A stretch of 64,000 bases of DNA from contig NZ_JANKMS010000015.1 of assembly GCF_024649945.1 (NCBI RefSeq), positions 1-64,000 on the forward strand, in the 5' to 3' direction. Numbering within the stretch: position 1 is the stretch's first letter; each line of letters begins with the position of its first letter. The DNA is from Flavobacterium panacis (GTDB lineage Bacteria > Bacteroidota > Bacteroidia > Flavobacteriales > Flavobacteriaceae). Below are positions 35,744 through 45,755 of this stretch, piece after piece. Both the position numbers and the translations under genes were made by a program. Below the pieces are notes generated by a model. The model was given only the letters and a program-made list of their open reading frames with translations, ran no database searches and was not told the DNA's origin.

Positions 35744-38113
35744 ATGAAACTGAAAATAGTATTGCTCTTTGTATTCTCGACAACATTTTTAATAGCACAA
35801 AATACCCTCTCAGGTAAAGTAAATGATCAAGATGGAAACCCTTTGATAGGTGCTAACATTTTACTTTTAGGTACCAAAATTAATACCGCAACTAATTCTG
35901 GAGGATTTTATAAAGTAGAAAATCTCGACAACGGCAATTATGTAATTGAAGTGAGTTTTGCAGGCTATACTTCAAAGAGACATAACATTCTTATAGAAGA
36001 TTCTTCAAACAATACAATCGATATTACTTTAGAAAAAACTAATAATACGTCAAAAGAAGCAGAAAAATTAAATGATGTAGTCGTAAAAGGTATATCTGAA
36101 AAACAAAAAAAAGAGCAGACAGCACAAGCCGTTTCAGTTATAGAAATCAAAGAAGCTAAGTTTAAAACTGCAGATTTGGGTGAAGTACTAGCACAAACGC
36201 AAGGCATAAATGTCAGACGAACCGGTGGCTTGGGATCAAGAACCAATTTTTCAATGAATGGATTGACAGGTAATCAAATCCGATTTTTCTTAGAAGGCAT
36301 ACCTCTGGAATATCACGGTTATACTTTTGGAATTTCAACTGTTCCAGTAAATTTAGTTGATCGTATTGAAGTTTATAAAGGAGTAGTTCCTATTGAATTT
36401 GGAGCAGATGCTCTTGGTGGAGCCATCAATTTGATCACTCCAAAAATAAAGCGTGGTTTCAGTGGATCTTTTGCTGCTCAAGCAGGATCTTTTGGAACTT
36501 ACAGATCCTCCTTAATTTTAAACAACTATAACGGAAAAACTGGATTTTTTATAAAGGGAACCGGATTTTATGATACTTCACAAAACAACTATAAAGTAGA
36601 TGTTGATGTACCAGATGATGCCGGTAAAATTAAAAAAGTAACAGTTCCAAGATTTCATGATGCCTACAAAGGTTATGGAGTGCAGTTGATCACTGGTTTA
36701 AAAGAGCGAACTTGGGCAAAAGAGTTAAGCATCGAAGGATTTTTTACCGATTACACAAAAGAAATTCAACATAATCAATTAATGGTTGGAGTACCTTATG
36801 GAGAAGTCATGACCTATCGAAAATCGGCTGGATCAGTTCTTACCTATCGTAATGACTTTGGTGAAAATTTTAATTTAGATTTTATTTCTGGATATAATTA
36901 CAGGGAACGCCAATTTAAAGATGTTTCTGATTATGTTTATAATTGGTATGGTGAACGTATTGAAGGCTCTGCAGGAAATGTCAGCGGAGAGATCTCTGAA
37001 TCTACAGGTCCGAGTGATACTTATACCTAGAATAATGATGTCTTTTCCCGTTTAAAAGCTTCATGGAAAATCAGTAATCAATATGCTGTAAGTTTTACTT
37101 CTGCTCCTACCTACTCCAAACAAACTGGAGACGACAGGCTTATTAACGGTTATGATCCAGCAACTGCTATAAGGGATTATTTTACATGGGTGAATGGAGC
37201 AGACTTTAAAGTAAATGCTCTTGATGAAAGGTTAGAAGATGTTTTTTTTATAAAAAATTATTGGCAAAAAATCAGTTCAGAGGAAAAAATACCTTCTAAT
37301 AATAGCGTTATAAAAGAAGACAGAAGCGTGAATTACTTTGGTTTTGGAAATGGATTCCGTTTTAAATTCAATCCGCAATTTGCTACAAGATTAACTTATG
37401 AATATGCCACTCGTCTACCTCAGACTGACGAGCTTTTCGGGGATGGACAATTCATACAAGGAAATTTAAATTTAAAACCTGAGCGCAGTCATAACGTCAA
37501 TTTTGAACTTTTTTTCACATCTAAAACAAATTTTGAAAAGAGCAGCTGGCAAGTTCAAACTAATTTCTTTTTAAGAAAAATAGACAATCAAATTTTATTT
37601 GTTCCTAGTCTGGACCGCAATAATATTTATCAAAATGTATTTGCTGCTACTTCTAAAGGAATCGAAGTTTCTGGTAGCTGGACTTCTAAAAACGACAAAC
37701 TTTCCTTTCGTGCAAATAGTACTTATCAGCACTTTTATAATGACTCAGACGAAGGAATATTTGCAGCTTACAAAGGAGACAGAGTACCTAATCAACCTTA
37801 CTTTTTTGCCAACGGAGGAGCTAATTACTCTTTTCATAATGTCGTAGGAAAATCAGATAAATTATCTCTGTTTCTTGATGCAAGATATGTTTATGAATTC
37901 TACAGAAGTTGGGAAAGTGCTTCTGTAAATCCATTCGTTATTCCAAGCCAGCAGACTTTTGACTTTGGAGCAACTTATCATAACAGTTTAAACGGAGTCA
38001 AATATGCTTTGACGGCGGAAATACAAAACTTAAGCAATGAAAAAAATTATGACTTTTTTGGTGTACAAAAACCAGGAAGATCTTTTAATATCAAATTAGT
38101 AACTCAATTTTAA
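35744..38113 (+). pseudogene. TonB-dependent receptor interrupted by one in-frame TAG
   Basis: Two open segments (35744-37030 and the downstream part to 38113) are in the same frame and separated only by TAG at 37028-37030, codon 429 of 790. Between the stop and the next ATG at 37190 the frame stays open (NNDVFSRLKASW...). Joined, they give a full-length receptor of about 789 residues, with signal peptide, carboxypeptidase-regulatory-like domain (LSGKVNDQDGNPLIGANIL), plug (RRTGGLGSRTNFSMNG, GADALGGAINLI) and complete barrel ending FNIKLVTQF. It is paralogous to the receptor at 26205. A CAG to TAG change would explain the stop. The lack of other damage suggests a very recent mutation, a sequencing error or, less likely, suppression. 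Confidence 0.88.
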
Positions 38114-38129
38114 TTAATAACCAACAGAT

Positions 38130-39350
38130 ATGAAAACAATTCCATTTTTTAAAAAACATGCTGCATTAGCAATAATGTGTTCATTATTCGCATTAACATC
38201 ATGTAGTTCAGATGATTCCCAAACAGATGATGGGCAAGGCGATAATCCTACAGTTATAGCAGCAGTTCGTGTAAATACTCCGTCAGGTAGAGTTTTTTAT
38301 TTAGGTGCTTACGATAAATTCCCTTCCACTCTTGATTACAAAACGATGACAGAAATAGGCCCTGGAGCAACTATCTATTCTTATGGAGAACATCCATACG
38401 TTTGGAATGGTACTGCTTCAACCTTGACCAAATATAATGTAAGCAATGACATGAAAATTTCAAGTGCAGATGCTTTAAGCCTTGCAGGTACAGGTGTTAG
38501 CGGTACTTTTGGTCCTCCCGCGTTTGTGTCTGAGACAGAAGCTTATTTTTTCGCCTTAAATGATGGTAAAATCATTAAGTTCAATCCAACATCTATGACT
38601 ATTACAGAAACGATAGCAGTAACTCCTCTTCCATTAAGTAATGATCCTGCTGTTAAAACATCTACTTATAGTAGTTATGTTACTTCTGCAAAAAAAATTT
38701 TACTACCGGTTGGAGCAACACCGACAGATTATAATAAGTTTCCACAATATGCGCAAATTGCAGTTTTTGACATAGCATCAAAAGCAGTTTCATATGTTAA
38801 AGATTCACGTATGTCAATGGGATATTTTACTTTTGCCAAAGGTAATGACGGGACTTTGTATTACAGATCTTCTCGCGAAACAGCTCTTTCATTAGATTAT
38901 AGTACCGTAACAGGCAATCCACCAACAGGCGGATTGTTAAAGGTAAATCCTAATGGAACATTCGACCCTAACTTCTTTGTAGATTTAAAAGCAGCAATCA
39001 ATGCACATTCAGTAAATGTAGTGCCTTATGTTCACGGAGACAAAGCCCTTGCTCAATATCTTGATAACACCTTTACTCCACCTGCAAAACCTGCTGATTG
39101 GTATAATGCGCCAACTAAATATGCACTTGTAGACTTAAAAACTTTAAAAGTCGAACCTTTTACTTCCTTTGAACAATATGGAACAGTATACTCGGTAGGA
39201 ACAATTGATGGTGTAGAGTATTATGGAAATATCCCTACTGCTAATATTGATTTTAAATACAGACTTTTGAAACAAAAAGGAGCTGCTGACTTTGAAGCAG
39301 TTTCTGAAGCTATTGGTGGAAGTTTAATTTTTGTTGGAAAACTAAGATAA
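38130..39350 (+). CDS. DUF4374-type lipoprotein
   Basis: This 406-residue lipoprotein has its lipobox cysteine near residue 25 (ALTSCSSDD), an acidic linker (QTDDGQGDN) and a beta-propeller-like body with repeated motifs (FFALNDGKIIKFNPTSMTI, LYYRSSRETALS). It is paralogous in layout to the lipoprotein at 28656 and follows its own receptor gene by 16 bp. It is intact although the receptor upstream carries a stop codon; if the stop is real, this protein would lack its partner. Function beyond ligand capture for the receptor is unknown. Confidence 0.78.
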   Translation: MKTIPFFKKHAALAIMCSLFALTSCSSDDSQTDDGQGDNPTVIAAVRVNTPSGRVFYLGAYDKFPSTLDYKTMTEIGPGATIYSYGEHPYVWNGTASTLTKYNVSNDMKISSADALSLAGTGVSGTFGPPAFVSETEAYFFALNDGKIIKFNPTSMTITETIAVTPLPLSNDPAVKTSTYSSYVTSAKKILLPVGATPTDYNKFPQYAQIAVFDIASKAVSYVKDSRMSMGYFTFAKGNDGTLYYRSSRETALSLDYSTVTGNPPTGGLLKVNPNGTFDPNFFVDLKAAINAHSVNVVPYVHGDKALAQYLDNTFTPPAKPADWYNAPTKYALVDLKTLKVEPFTSFEQYGTVYSVGTIDGVEYYGNIPTANIDFKYRLLKQKGAADFEAVSEAIGGSLIFVGKLR

Positions 39351-39423
39351 GCTTCATCTGCATACTTTATCTCTAGCAAGTACTTTAAAAGGATTTACAC
39401 TTAAGTTTGAAATACTCGAAAGA

Positions 39424-39454
39424 AAGAATCTGCCCAAAAGCAGGTTCTTTTTTT
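39424..39454 (+). terminator. Rho-independent terminator
   Basis: AAGAATCTGC (39424-39433) pairs with GCAGGTTCTT (39440-39449) with one G-T pair, followed by seven T. Confidence 0.8.
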
Positions 39455-39495
39455 ATCTCTCAACATATGTAAAAGGTTTTCCCATCTTCCATACC

Positions 39496-39503
39496 TAAAT
39501 TTG
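39496..39503 (+). promoter_or_regulatory. -7 promoter box
   Basis: TAAATTTG lies 29 nt before the ATG at 39533 and matches the TAnnTTTG pattern. No clear -33 TTG is seen. It makes the TTG at 39518 unlikely as a start. Confidence 0.45.
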
Positions 39504-39532
39504 ATTTCATATTAATCTTGAAATCTTGTCGT

Positions 39533-40189
39533 ATGTCTTTTAAATCCCTTTATTTTTCAGGTCTTCTGTTACTCGTACTTTCAGCAAATGCACAAAACCA
39601 ACCTATTACTAGTAGTTACATTGTAACAAAAACCAATGATACCTTATATGGCAAAATCAAAATGAATGCTTTTACTGGTGAAAGAAAATTGATTACTGCT
39701 GACAGTTCATACAAAATAGATCCAGAACAGTATTCTGCTTACTATGATCAGAAACACAAATCTCTTTATCGAAGTAAAATTCTTCCCAGCCTCTTAACAG
39801 AAAAATTAAAAAAGAAATTAGCAATTGTCGAAAAACCAGATTGGTTAAAGTGCATCGAAGATGGAAGAATAACATTGTATCAACAAAAAAATTATACATA
39901 CAGCAATACTCCCGATAATGCACTCGGTATTGTCATTACCCTTAGTGGTATTATTGCTACAGGCGGAGTTCCAAATTCAGAATTTACCTCTTGGTATGTA
40001 GAAAAAGAAGGTATTCTTTCTGTCATTAAGCATAATAAATTTGCGAGCATTGATGGTACAACAAGAAAAGAACGCAAGGATTTACTTGAAAATCTGATAG
40101 CTGATAAAATTTCAAAAAAGAATTATGAAAACAAGGTTTTTAGCTTTGAAAATGTACAGCTACTTATTAAAGACTACAATTCAAAATAG
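39533..40189 (+). CDS. Exported hypothetical protein
   Basis: Starting at the ATG at 39533 gives 218 residues with a clear signal peptide (MSFKSLYFSGLLLLVLSANAQ). The mature part begins with a segment rich in Thr/Ser and basic residues (YIVTKTNDTLYGKIKM), a pattern often seen in exported proteins of this phylum, and contains one hydrophobic stretch (ALGIVITLSGIIATGGV, near 137-153) followed by a lysine-rich C-terminus. No family is recognised. It stands alone, with its own -7 box and a terminator upstream. Confidence 0.7.
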   Translation: MSFKSLYFSGLLLLVLSANAQNQPITSSYIVTKTNDTLYGKIKMNAFTGERKLITADSSYKIDPEQYSAYYDQKHKSLYRSKILPSLLTEKLKKKLAIVEKPDWLKCIEDGRITLYQQKNYTYSNTPDNALGIVITLSGIIATGGVPNSEFTSWYVEKEGILSVIKHNKFASIDGTTRKERKDLLENLIADKISKKNYENKVFSFENVQLLIKDYNSK

Positions 40190-40234
40190 TAGTAAAAAAA
40201 TAAATTGAGGTATAATACTAATGACGTTAAACAT

Positions 40235-40242
40235 TACATTTG
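40235..40242 (+). promoter_or_regulatory. -7 promoter box
   Basis: TACATTTG lies 24 nt before the ATG at 40267. No -33 partner is evident. Confidence 0.4.
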
Positions 40243-40266
40243 TTTTTCCCTTAAAAACACAATTTG

Positions 40267-40521
40267 ATGAGTACTACCTTCCAATACGAAATCTATTTTG
40301 ATAAAAAAATGACTGATGCCGAATCGACCCTGTTTTGTAAATCAATGGAAGAAGCAACCAATAATCCTAAATTGATTATTAGTGAAGCCGTTGGCGAAGA
40401 TTTTGTAAAGGGATTTGTAGAATATGGTTTGAGCGGAATGGATAAAGAAAATGCTATTAAATACTTTATCGAACAAATCAATACCTTGGATTATAAACTG
40501 GAAATAAAAAACTGCGGTTAA
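40267..40521 (+). CDS. Small cytoplasmic hypothetical protein
   Basis: This 84-residue protein has mixed alpha/beta character (TFQYEIYFDKKMTDAESTLF, then KENAIKYFIEQINTL) and no signal peptide. The ATG at 40267 is preferred over the adjacent TTG at 40264. It has a matching -7 box and is followed by a bidirectional terminator, so it is a single-gene unit. No family is recognised. Confidence 0.6.
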   Translation: MSTTFQYEIYFDKKMTDAESTLFCKSMEEATNNPKLIISEAVGEDFVKGFVEYGLSGMDKENAIKYFIEQINTLDYKLEIKNCG

Positions 40522-40593
40522 TGTTTTTATTAAATATTATTTTCATCTTGACTTTAACTAACTCTGTAGTTTTGCAAATGAATAACATTCAAA

Positions 40594-40626
40594 AAAAACT
40601 CCAATATTTAAAATACTGGAGTTTTT
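40594..40626. terminator. Bidirectional terminator
   Basis: AAAACTCCA and TGGAGTTTT form the stem, extended by TATT/AATA around an AT-rich loop, with a T-run on the plus strand and one on the minus strand. It separates convergent genes. Confidence 0.8.
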
Positions 40627-40648
40627 TCATTTAAAAACTTATAATCAA

Positions 40649-42067
40649 TTAATGTCCGGAAAAATTGTTCGTATGTGCTACAAATTTCAGATTCTTTGCA
40701 CAATACAATCCGAAACACAGAATATAAACATAACAGAATACAGGAACGATAAATGATTTCTGTACGCCAAAATCAGAATCGGCAAGAACACCTTGAATCA
40801 ACGGAACCAAAGCGCCACCTAAAATAGCCATTACCAAAAGTGATGAACCTTGACTTGTGTATTTTCCTAATCCAGCGATACTCAAAGTATAAATATTAGA
40901 AAACATAATCGAATTAAAAATCCCAATTCCTAATATACTGTACATTGCCATTTTTCCTGTAGTCAAAATACTCAAAAGCAACAAAACAATATTAATAGAA
41001 GCAAATATCGCCAATGTTTTGGCTGGTGCCGATTTTCCAATCATAAAAGCAAAAAAATTCAAAACCAAAAACACAAGGAAAAAGCTCATTTGACTAAAAG
41101 TTAGGTTTACAATTGAATAAATCAGTAAAAAAACAGCTCCTGCAGTGAGTATCATATATACTATTTTCTTAGAAGCGCTTATTCCCTGATTTAGCGAAAT
41201 AGCGCCAAGAAAACGGCCAATCATAGCACCACCCCAATACATCGCAAGATAATTTTTACTGACCGCTTCAGTCAAACCACCAATGCTGTCTAATTCTAGA
41301 AAACTGATAATAAAACTTCCCACTGCCACTTCTCCTCCAACGTAACAGAAGATCCCTAAAATACCCAATCGCAATTGCAGGAATTCTAAAGCTCCAAGAC
41401 CTCCATGTTCTGTTTCTTCTGTTTGAAAAGAAGGCAATTTTACATTATAAATCAAAACGGCGACTAAAATTAAAATTCCAGCAAAAACTAGATACGGAAT
41501 ACGAGTTGCTTCAGCAGTAATAGTATGATCACCACCTGAACCAAATACCAAATAACCACCAAGTATAGGTGCTATTGTCGTTCCAAACGCATTAAATGCC
41601 TGTGTCATATTTAATCGTCCAGACGCACTTTCTTCTGTTCCAAGTAATGAAACATACGCATTTGCTGTAATCTGTAAAATTGTAAATCCTAATCCGAGAA
41701 CAAATAAAGCGCCAAGGAACAAGCCATAGACTGAAAAAGTAGCCGCAGGATAAAACAAAATACAGCCCAGAGCCGAAAGAAGAATTCCTGAAAGAATTCC
41801 TTTTTTGTAACCTACTTTATTAATCGGATCACCTTTATAATAAGAAAATACAAAATAAGTTAACGATCCAAGAAAATAAGCTCCGAAAAAACAGAACTGA
41901 ACCAGCATCGATTCTACGAAAGTAAGGTCAAATAATTTCTTTAAATAAGGAATCAAAATATCATTCATACAGGTAATAAATCCCCACATGAAAAATAATA
42001 ATGTTATTGTAATCAACGGTACGGTGTAATTAGGAACCGCTTGATTAGAGTTGTTTTGGGTATTCAT
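40649..42067 (-). CDS. Sugar:proton symporter of the FucP/GluP MFS family
   Basis: Starting at the ATG at 42067 (MNTQNNSNQ) gives 472 residues; the frame is open to 42112 but that extension overlaps a hairpin. About 12 transmembrane helices are seen. The first is FLFFMWGFITCMNDILIPYL-like, the signature of the fucose/glucose/galactose transporters of Bacteroidota, with further marks NAYVSLLGTEESASGRLNMT and NAFGTTIAPILGGYLVFG. It would take up monosaccharide released by the two GH3 enzymes of the same leftward operon. The sugar is probably glucose or a close relative, inferred from family and context. Confidence 0.9.
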   Translation of the reverse strand: MNTQNNSNQAVPNYTVPLITITLLFFMWGFITCMNDILIPYLKKLFDLTFVESMLVQFCFFGAYFLGSLTYFVFSYYKGDPINKVGYKKGILSGILLSALGCILFYPAATFSVYGLFLGALFVLGLGFTILQITANAYVSLLGTEESASGRLNMTQAFNAFGTTIAPILGGYLVFGSGGDHTITAEATRIPYLVFAGILILVAVLIYNVKLPSFQTEETEHGGLGALEFLQLRLGILGIFCYVGGEVAVGSFIISFLELDSIGGLTEAVSKNYLAMYWGGAMIGRFLGAISLNQGISASKKIVYMILTAGAVFLLIYSIVNLTFSQMSFFLVFLVLNFFAFMIGKSAPAKTLAIFASINIVLLLLSILTTGKMAMYSILGIGIFNSIMFSNIYTLSIAGLGKYTSQGSSLLVMAILGGALVPLIQGVLADSDFGVQKSFIVPVFCYVYILCFGLYCAKNLKFVAHTNNFSGH

Positions 42068-42084
42068 AATAAAATATATAAATC

Positions 42085-42123
42085 GAGAAAAACCGTCTCG
42101 AAAAAATATCAAGACGGTTTCTC
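42085..42123 (-). terminator. Hairpin between the GH3 and transporter genes
   Basis: On the minus strand GAGAAACCGTCTT pairs with AGACGGTTTTTCTC, separated by an AT-rich loop and followed by CGATTTATATATTTT. It may partly terminate transcription after the GH3 gene, or mark separate expression of the transporter. Confidence 0.6.
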
Positions 42124-42141
42124 AGGACTAACTAACTAAAA

Positions 42142-44589
42142 TTAAGGTTTAAGTTCAGTAAACTTTGTATCTAATGCAAAAGCTTTCTTTACTTTCTCCA
42201 CTGTAATTTCTTTTGGAACTGAAAATGATCCAGTTTGTTTAATATTTAAAGAAGATGCTCCTACAAGTACTTTATAATTTCCTGCTTCAGCAACCCATGC
42301 ACTTCTATTTTCTAAGAAAGAAGCCAGATCTTTTGGAGCTAAAGTCATTGTTATTACTTCACTTTCACCTGGTTTCAACTCTTTTGTTTTAGCGAAAGCT
42401 TTTAATTCTTCTTTCGGTTTATCTATTGTTTTTGAAGGTGCCGAAAGGTACAATTGAACCACTTCTTTTCCTGCTACTTTTCCAGTATTTTTAACGGTTA
42501 CAGAAACTGTCAATTTATCTTTGAAAGTTGGAACACTTAACTTTATTCCAGAATATTCAAAAGAAGTATAAGAGCTTCCAAAACCAAATTCGTAAGATGG
42601 TTTAATGTTGAACGTATTGAAATAACGATATCCGACATAAACACCTTCTTCATACGTTACATCTGTTGGATTATCAATTGGGAATCCAGGGAAGTTTTTA
42701 GCTGAAGGTGTATCCGAATATTTCGCTGGGAAAGTCATTGTCAATTTTCCAGACGGATTGATTTTTCCTGAAACGACATCGGCTACAGAATGTCCTCCTT
42801 CTTGTCCTGGTTGCCAAGCTAATAAAATGGCATCTACTTTATCTTTCCAAGAAGCAGTTTCGATTACACCACCAATATTTAAAATCACAACTACTTTTTT
42901 GCCTTTTGCGTGGAAAGCTTTTGAGATTTTATCCAGCATTTCAATTTCTTCGTTTGCCATATTGAAATCGTTGTCTACTACTCTATCTCCACCTTCTCCA
43001 GAATTTCTTCCTAAAGTCACAAAAGCGATTTCAGAACTTGCTGCTTTTTTAGCAATAAAAGCATCATCCATTTTTAGTTCTGGAAGTCTTTCTGGCAAAG
43101 CCAAAACGCCTCTTGCTTTTCTTCTTTCTTTTTCTGCAACTACTTCTTTTTCTGCATGCGGCGTATACAAATCGACTAATTCTTTGTCTAATTTGTAACC
43201 AGCTGCATTTAATCCTTCTAACAGAGAAACCGTGTGTTTGTTATTTACACTTCCAGATCCTGTTCCACCTGTAATCCAAGCGTATGAAGTCACTCCGAAT
43301 AAAGAAACTTCTTTTTGCTTGTCAGCGAAAGGCAAAGCATTTTTCTCGTTTTTAAGCAAAATCATTCCTTCTGCAGCTGCTTTTCTTGTTATTGCAGCAT
43401 TTTGCTCTAAATTAGGTTTGTCGCTGTATTTGTATTTTGCGAAAGTAGGCGTGCGAAAAACATATTCTAAAATTCTTCTCACGTTAGTATTGGCAACTTC
43501 TTGAGATAATTTTCCAGAATTTAAAGCTTCTAACATTGCTTTTTTCTGAACTGGAATTCCTGGCATTAAAAGGTCGTTTCCAGCAATCATTTGCTGAACC
43601 ACATCAGAATTTGATCCTTTTTGAATCGACTCAAAACCTGGAAAACCACCGAACCAGTCTGTCATTACAATTCCTTTGTAACCCCATTCGTTTCTTAAAA
43701 CTTCTGTTAATAAATCTTTGTTTGCAGAAGTATAAATTCCGTTCAATTTATTGTAAGAAGACATAATCGTCCAAGGATCAGATTCTTTAACCGTAATTTC
43801 AAAACCTTTTAAATACAATTCTCTAATCGCTCTTTCAGAAACGTGAGCATTTATAGTCAAACGATTACTTTCTTCGTTATTTACTGCAAAGTGTTTGATA
43901 GAAGTTCCAACACCTTGAGATTGAATTCCGTTTACAATTGCGGCAGCTGTTTTTCCAGAAATCAATGGATCTTCAGAATAATATTCGAAGTTTCTTCCGT
44001 TCAATGGATTTCTGTTAATATTCAACGCTGGCGCTAATAAAACGTCAACACCATATTCTTTCACTTCATTCCCCATTGCTTTTCCAACTTCTTCCAAAAG
44101 CGCTTTATTCCAAGTCGAAGCCAAAGCCGTTCCTACTGGGAATGCTGTTGCATAATACGTTTTAGAATCATTTTCTCTTGTTGGTGCAATTCTTAAACCC
44201 GCAGGACCATCGGCTACGACTGTTGCTGGAATTCCGAATCTTTCAAAAGCGGCGGTTCCTCCCGCTGCTCCTGGAACTAAACCTTGTTTAGAATCTCCAA
44301 CTGGACCTGTCAATACTTCAATTCCCGGCATTCCAGTTCCAATTAATAATTCTACTTTTTCTGCATTGGTCATTTCTTTGATAATCGCATCAATTCTCTG
44401 ATTGACAGAAAGACGTGTATCTTCCCACGGATCTAATTTTCCGTTTTTATTCGAATCAACAAAACTAAATCCGTTAATGGTAATAACAGGATCTTTTTCG
44501 TTATCTGGTAACTTGTTAAAAGACAAGCTCGAAAGTACCAACGCTGTTAAAAGCGTTACTCTCACTGTTTTTGTAACTTTATGTTTCAT
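42142..44589 (-). CDS. GH3 beta-glucosidase-type enzyme
   Basis: This 815-residue exported protein has an N-terminal signal segment (to about residue 25) and a short calcium-binding-like motif FVDSNKNGKLDPWED. The GH3 TIM barrel carries the nucleophile D311 in GIVMTDWFGG, the substrate-binding KHFAVNNEE is intact, and the second alpha/beta domain (about 405-640) and a C-terminal fibronectin-III-like domain (about 700-790, VSVTVKNTGKVAGKEVVQLY) follow. It removes terminal beta-linked sugars, most often glucose or xylose. It lies 24 bp from the alpha/beta hydrolase gene and belongs to the same leftward operon as the second GH3 and the TonB receptor. Confidence 0.92.
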   Translation of the reverse strand: MKHKVTKTVRVTLLTALVLSSLSFNKLPDNEKDPVITINGFSFVDSNKNGKLDPWEDTRLSVNQRIDAIIKEMTNAEKVELLIGTGMPGIEVLTGPVGDSKQGLVPGAAGGTAAFERFGIPATVVADGPAGLRIAPTRENDSKTYYATAFPVGTALASTWNKALLEEVGKAMGNEVKEYGVDVLLAPALNINRNPLNGRNFEYYSEDPLISGKTAAAIVNGIQSQGVGTSIKHFAVNNEESNRLTINAHVSERAIRELYLKGFEITVKESDPWTIMSSYNKLNGIYTSANKDLLTEVLRNEWGYKGIVMTDWFGGFPGFESIQKGSNSDVVQQMIAGNDLLMPGIPVQKKAMLEALNSGKLSQEVANTNVRRILEYVFRTPTFAKYKYSDKPNLEQNAAITRKAAAEGMILLKNEKNALPFADKQKEVSLFGVTSYAWITGGTGSGSVNNKHTVSLLEGLNAAGYKLDKELVDLYTPHAEKEVVAEKERRKARGVLALPERLPELKMDDAFIAKKAASSEIAFVTLGRNSGEGGDRVVDNDFNMANEEIEMLDKISKAFHAKGKKVVVILNIGGVIETASWKDKVDAILLAWQPGQEGGHSVADVVSGKINPSGKLTMTFPAKYSDTPSAKNFPGFPIDNPTDVTYEEGVYVGYRYFNTFNIKPSYEFGFGSSYTSFEYSGIKLSVPTFKDKLTVSVTVKNTGKVAGKEVVQLYLSAPSKTIDKPKEELKAFAKTKELKPGESEVITMTLAPKDLASFLENRSAWVAEAGNYKVLVGASSLNIKQTGSFSVPKEITVEKVKKAFALDTKFTELKP

Positions 44590-44614
44590 GATATATAGTT
44601 GTTAAGTGGTTTCT

Positions 44615-45502
44615 TTAATTTAAAAATCCTTGCAGTTTAAGCCATTCTTCAAAGCGAGTTTCCCATGAATCGACTGGTAAATTTTGTATTCCAGTACCAA
44701 AACCATGTCCGCCTTTTGAGTACATGTGTAATTCAACACTTTGGTCGGCTTCCAGCCATTTGTTATACATTTGAATACTTCTTGGAGCCAATTTCAATTG
44801 ATCGTCGCTGGCTGCGCAGATAAACATCGGAATCTTTTTTTCCGGCACTTTAATATTTAAAAGTTCCGCTCTTGGTCCACCGTAAATATTCGCGACAAAA
44901 TCTGGAAGCTGTTCTATTGTATTGTCCAAAACAGTTTCCATTGCTACAGTGCTTCCGGCAGAGAAACCAATAATTCCCACTTTTTTAGTATCTATGCCGT
45001 ATTTTGAAGCATTGTTGCGAACATAGTTCACGGCTGTTTTTCCGTCTTTTGCAGCCAACTGAATTGTTGCCAGCGAGTTTTTTTCAAAAGCCGCTCTATC
45101 TTTTAATTTGTCCATCATTTCCCTTGCAGGATCGTTGGTATCTGTTTTATTCAAACGATATTTTAGTACAAAAGCCGTAATTCCTTTTTTACTCAAAATA
45201 GTAGCCAGTTCTTTTCCTTCTCTGTTAATGGATAAACTTTGAAATCCTCCTCCTGGCGCGATTACAATTGCAGTTCCTGTATTTTTAACTCCTTTTGGAA
45301 CTTGATACACCAATAAACTTGGATCGGTTACATTGTAAACCACATCGGTTTTAAAAAGGTCTGAATACATTTGGGCTTCTTGCTGTGTCCAGTTTTCAGA
45401 TCCAGGTGCTTTTCCTTCGTATAATTTTATAGTTTCCTGCGCTTTTACAGAAATGCTAACAAGCATTGAAAGAGCTAATAGTATTTTTAATTTATTTTTC
45501 AT
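44615..45502 (-). CDS. Exported alpha/beta hydrolase, carbohydrate-esterase-like
   Basis: This 295-residue protein has a signal peptide (to about residue 21, SVKAQ). The alpha/beta-hydrolase core shows the oxyanion motif VIAPGGGFQSLS, nucleophile serine in GIIGFSAGSTVAM and a late histidine in SKGGHGFGTG. This resembles BD-FAE/xylan esterase-like proteins found in Bacteroidota sugar loci, which remove acetyl or feruloyl groups. Location between two GH3 genes supports deacylation of oligosaccharides before their hydrolysis. The acyl group is not known. Confidence 0.85.
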   Translation of the reverse strand: MKNKLKILLALSMLVSISVKAQETIKLYEGKAPGSENWTQQEAQMYSDLFKTDVVYNVTDPSLLVYQVPKGVKNTGTAIVIAPGGGFQSLSINREGKELATILSKKGITAFVLKYRLNKTDTNDPAREMMDKLKDRAAFEKNSLATIQLAAKDGKTAVNYVRNNASKYGIDTKKVGIIGFSAGSTVAMETVLDNTIEQLPDFVANIYGGPRAELLNIKVPEKKIPMFICAASDDQLKLAPRSIQMYNKWLEADQSVELHMYSKGGHGFGTGIQNLPVDSWETRFEEWLKLQGFLN

Positions 45503-45570
45503 CTTGTCGTTGTTTTATTTATTTCACGCAGATTTATTAAGATTTAAGCTGATTCCGCAGATTTTTATAG

Positions 45571-45755
45571 TTCTCGCAAAGTCGCTAAGACGCTAAGTTT
45601 TTTTAAAAGAATGAAGTCAAACTGTGTCGAATCCCGCGTGTGATTTCTCGTTCCTCGAAATGACAAACTAGACTTTTGTAATTCTCGCAAAGTCGCTAAG
45701 ACGCCAAGTTTAAAACTTAAAAAGAGAAACTTTGCGACCTTGCGACTTTGCGAGA
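45571..45755. repeat. Flavobacterial intergenic repeats: two direct copies and one inverted copy
   Basis: CTCGCAAAGTCGCTAAGACG occurs at 45573-45592 and 45684-45703, both extended to nearly 30 nt. An inverted copy (AAACTTTGCGACC, then TTGCGACTTTGCGAGA) lies at 45727-45755. Copies two and three can form a long hairpin that would sit in the operon mRNA between the GH3 (45763) and esterase (45502) genes. Similar GCAAAG..GCTAAG tracts are dispersed in Flavobacterium genomes. The 261-bp gap that holds them has no gene. Confidence 0.7.

Noticed and set aside
42068..42112. N-terminal extension of the MFS transporter to 42112
   Set aside because: It runs into the hairpin at 42085-42123; family proteins start near MNTQNN-like residues.
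42758..43198. 146-codon antisense frame inside the GH3 gene
   Set aside because: Entirely within the conserved GH3 coding region; low-complexity serine-rich shadow.
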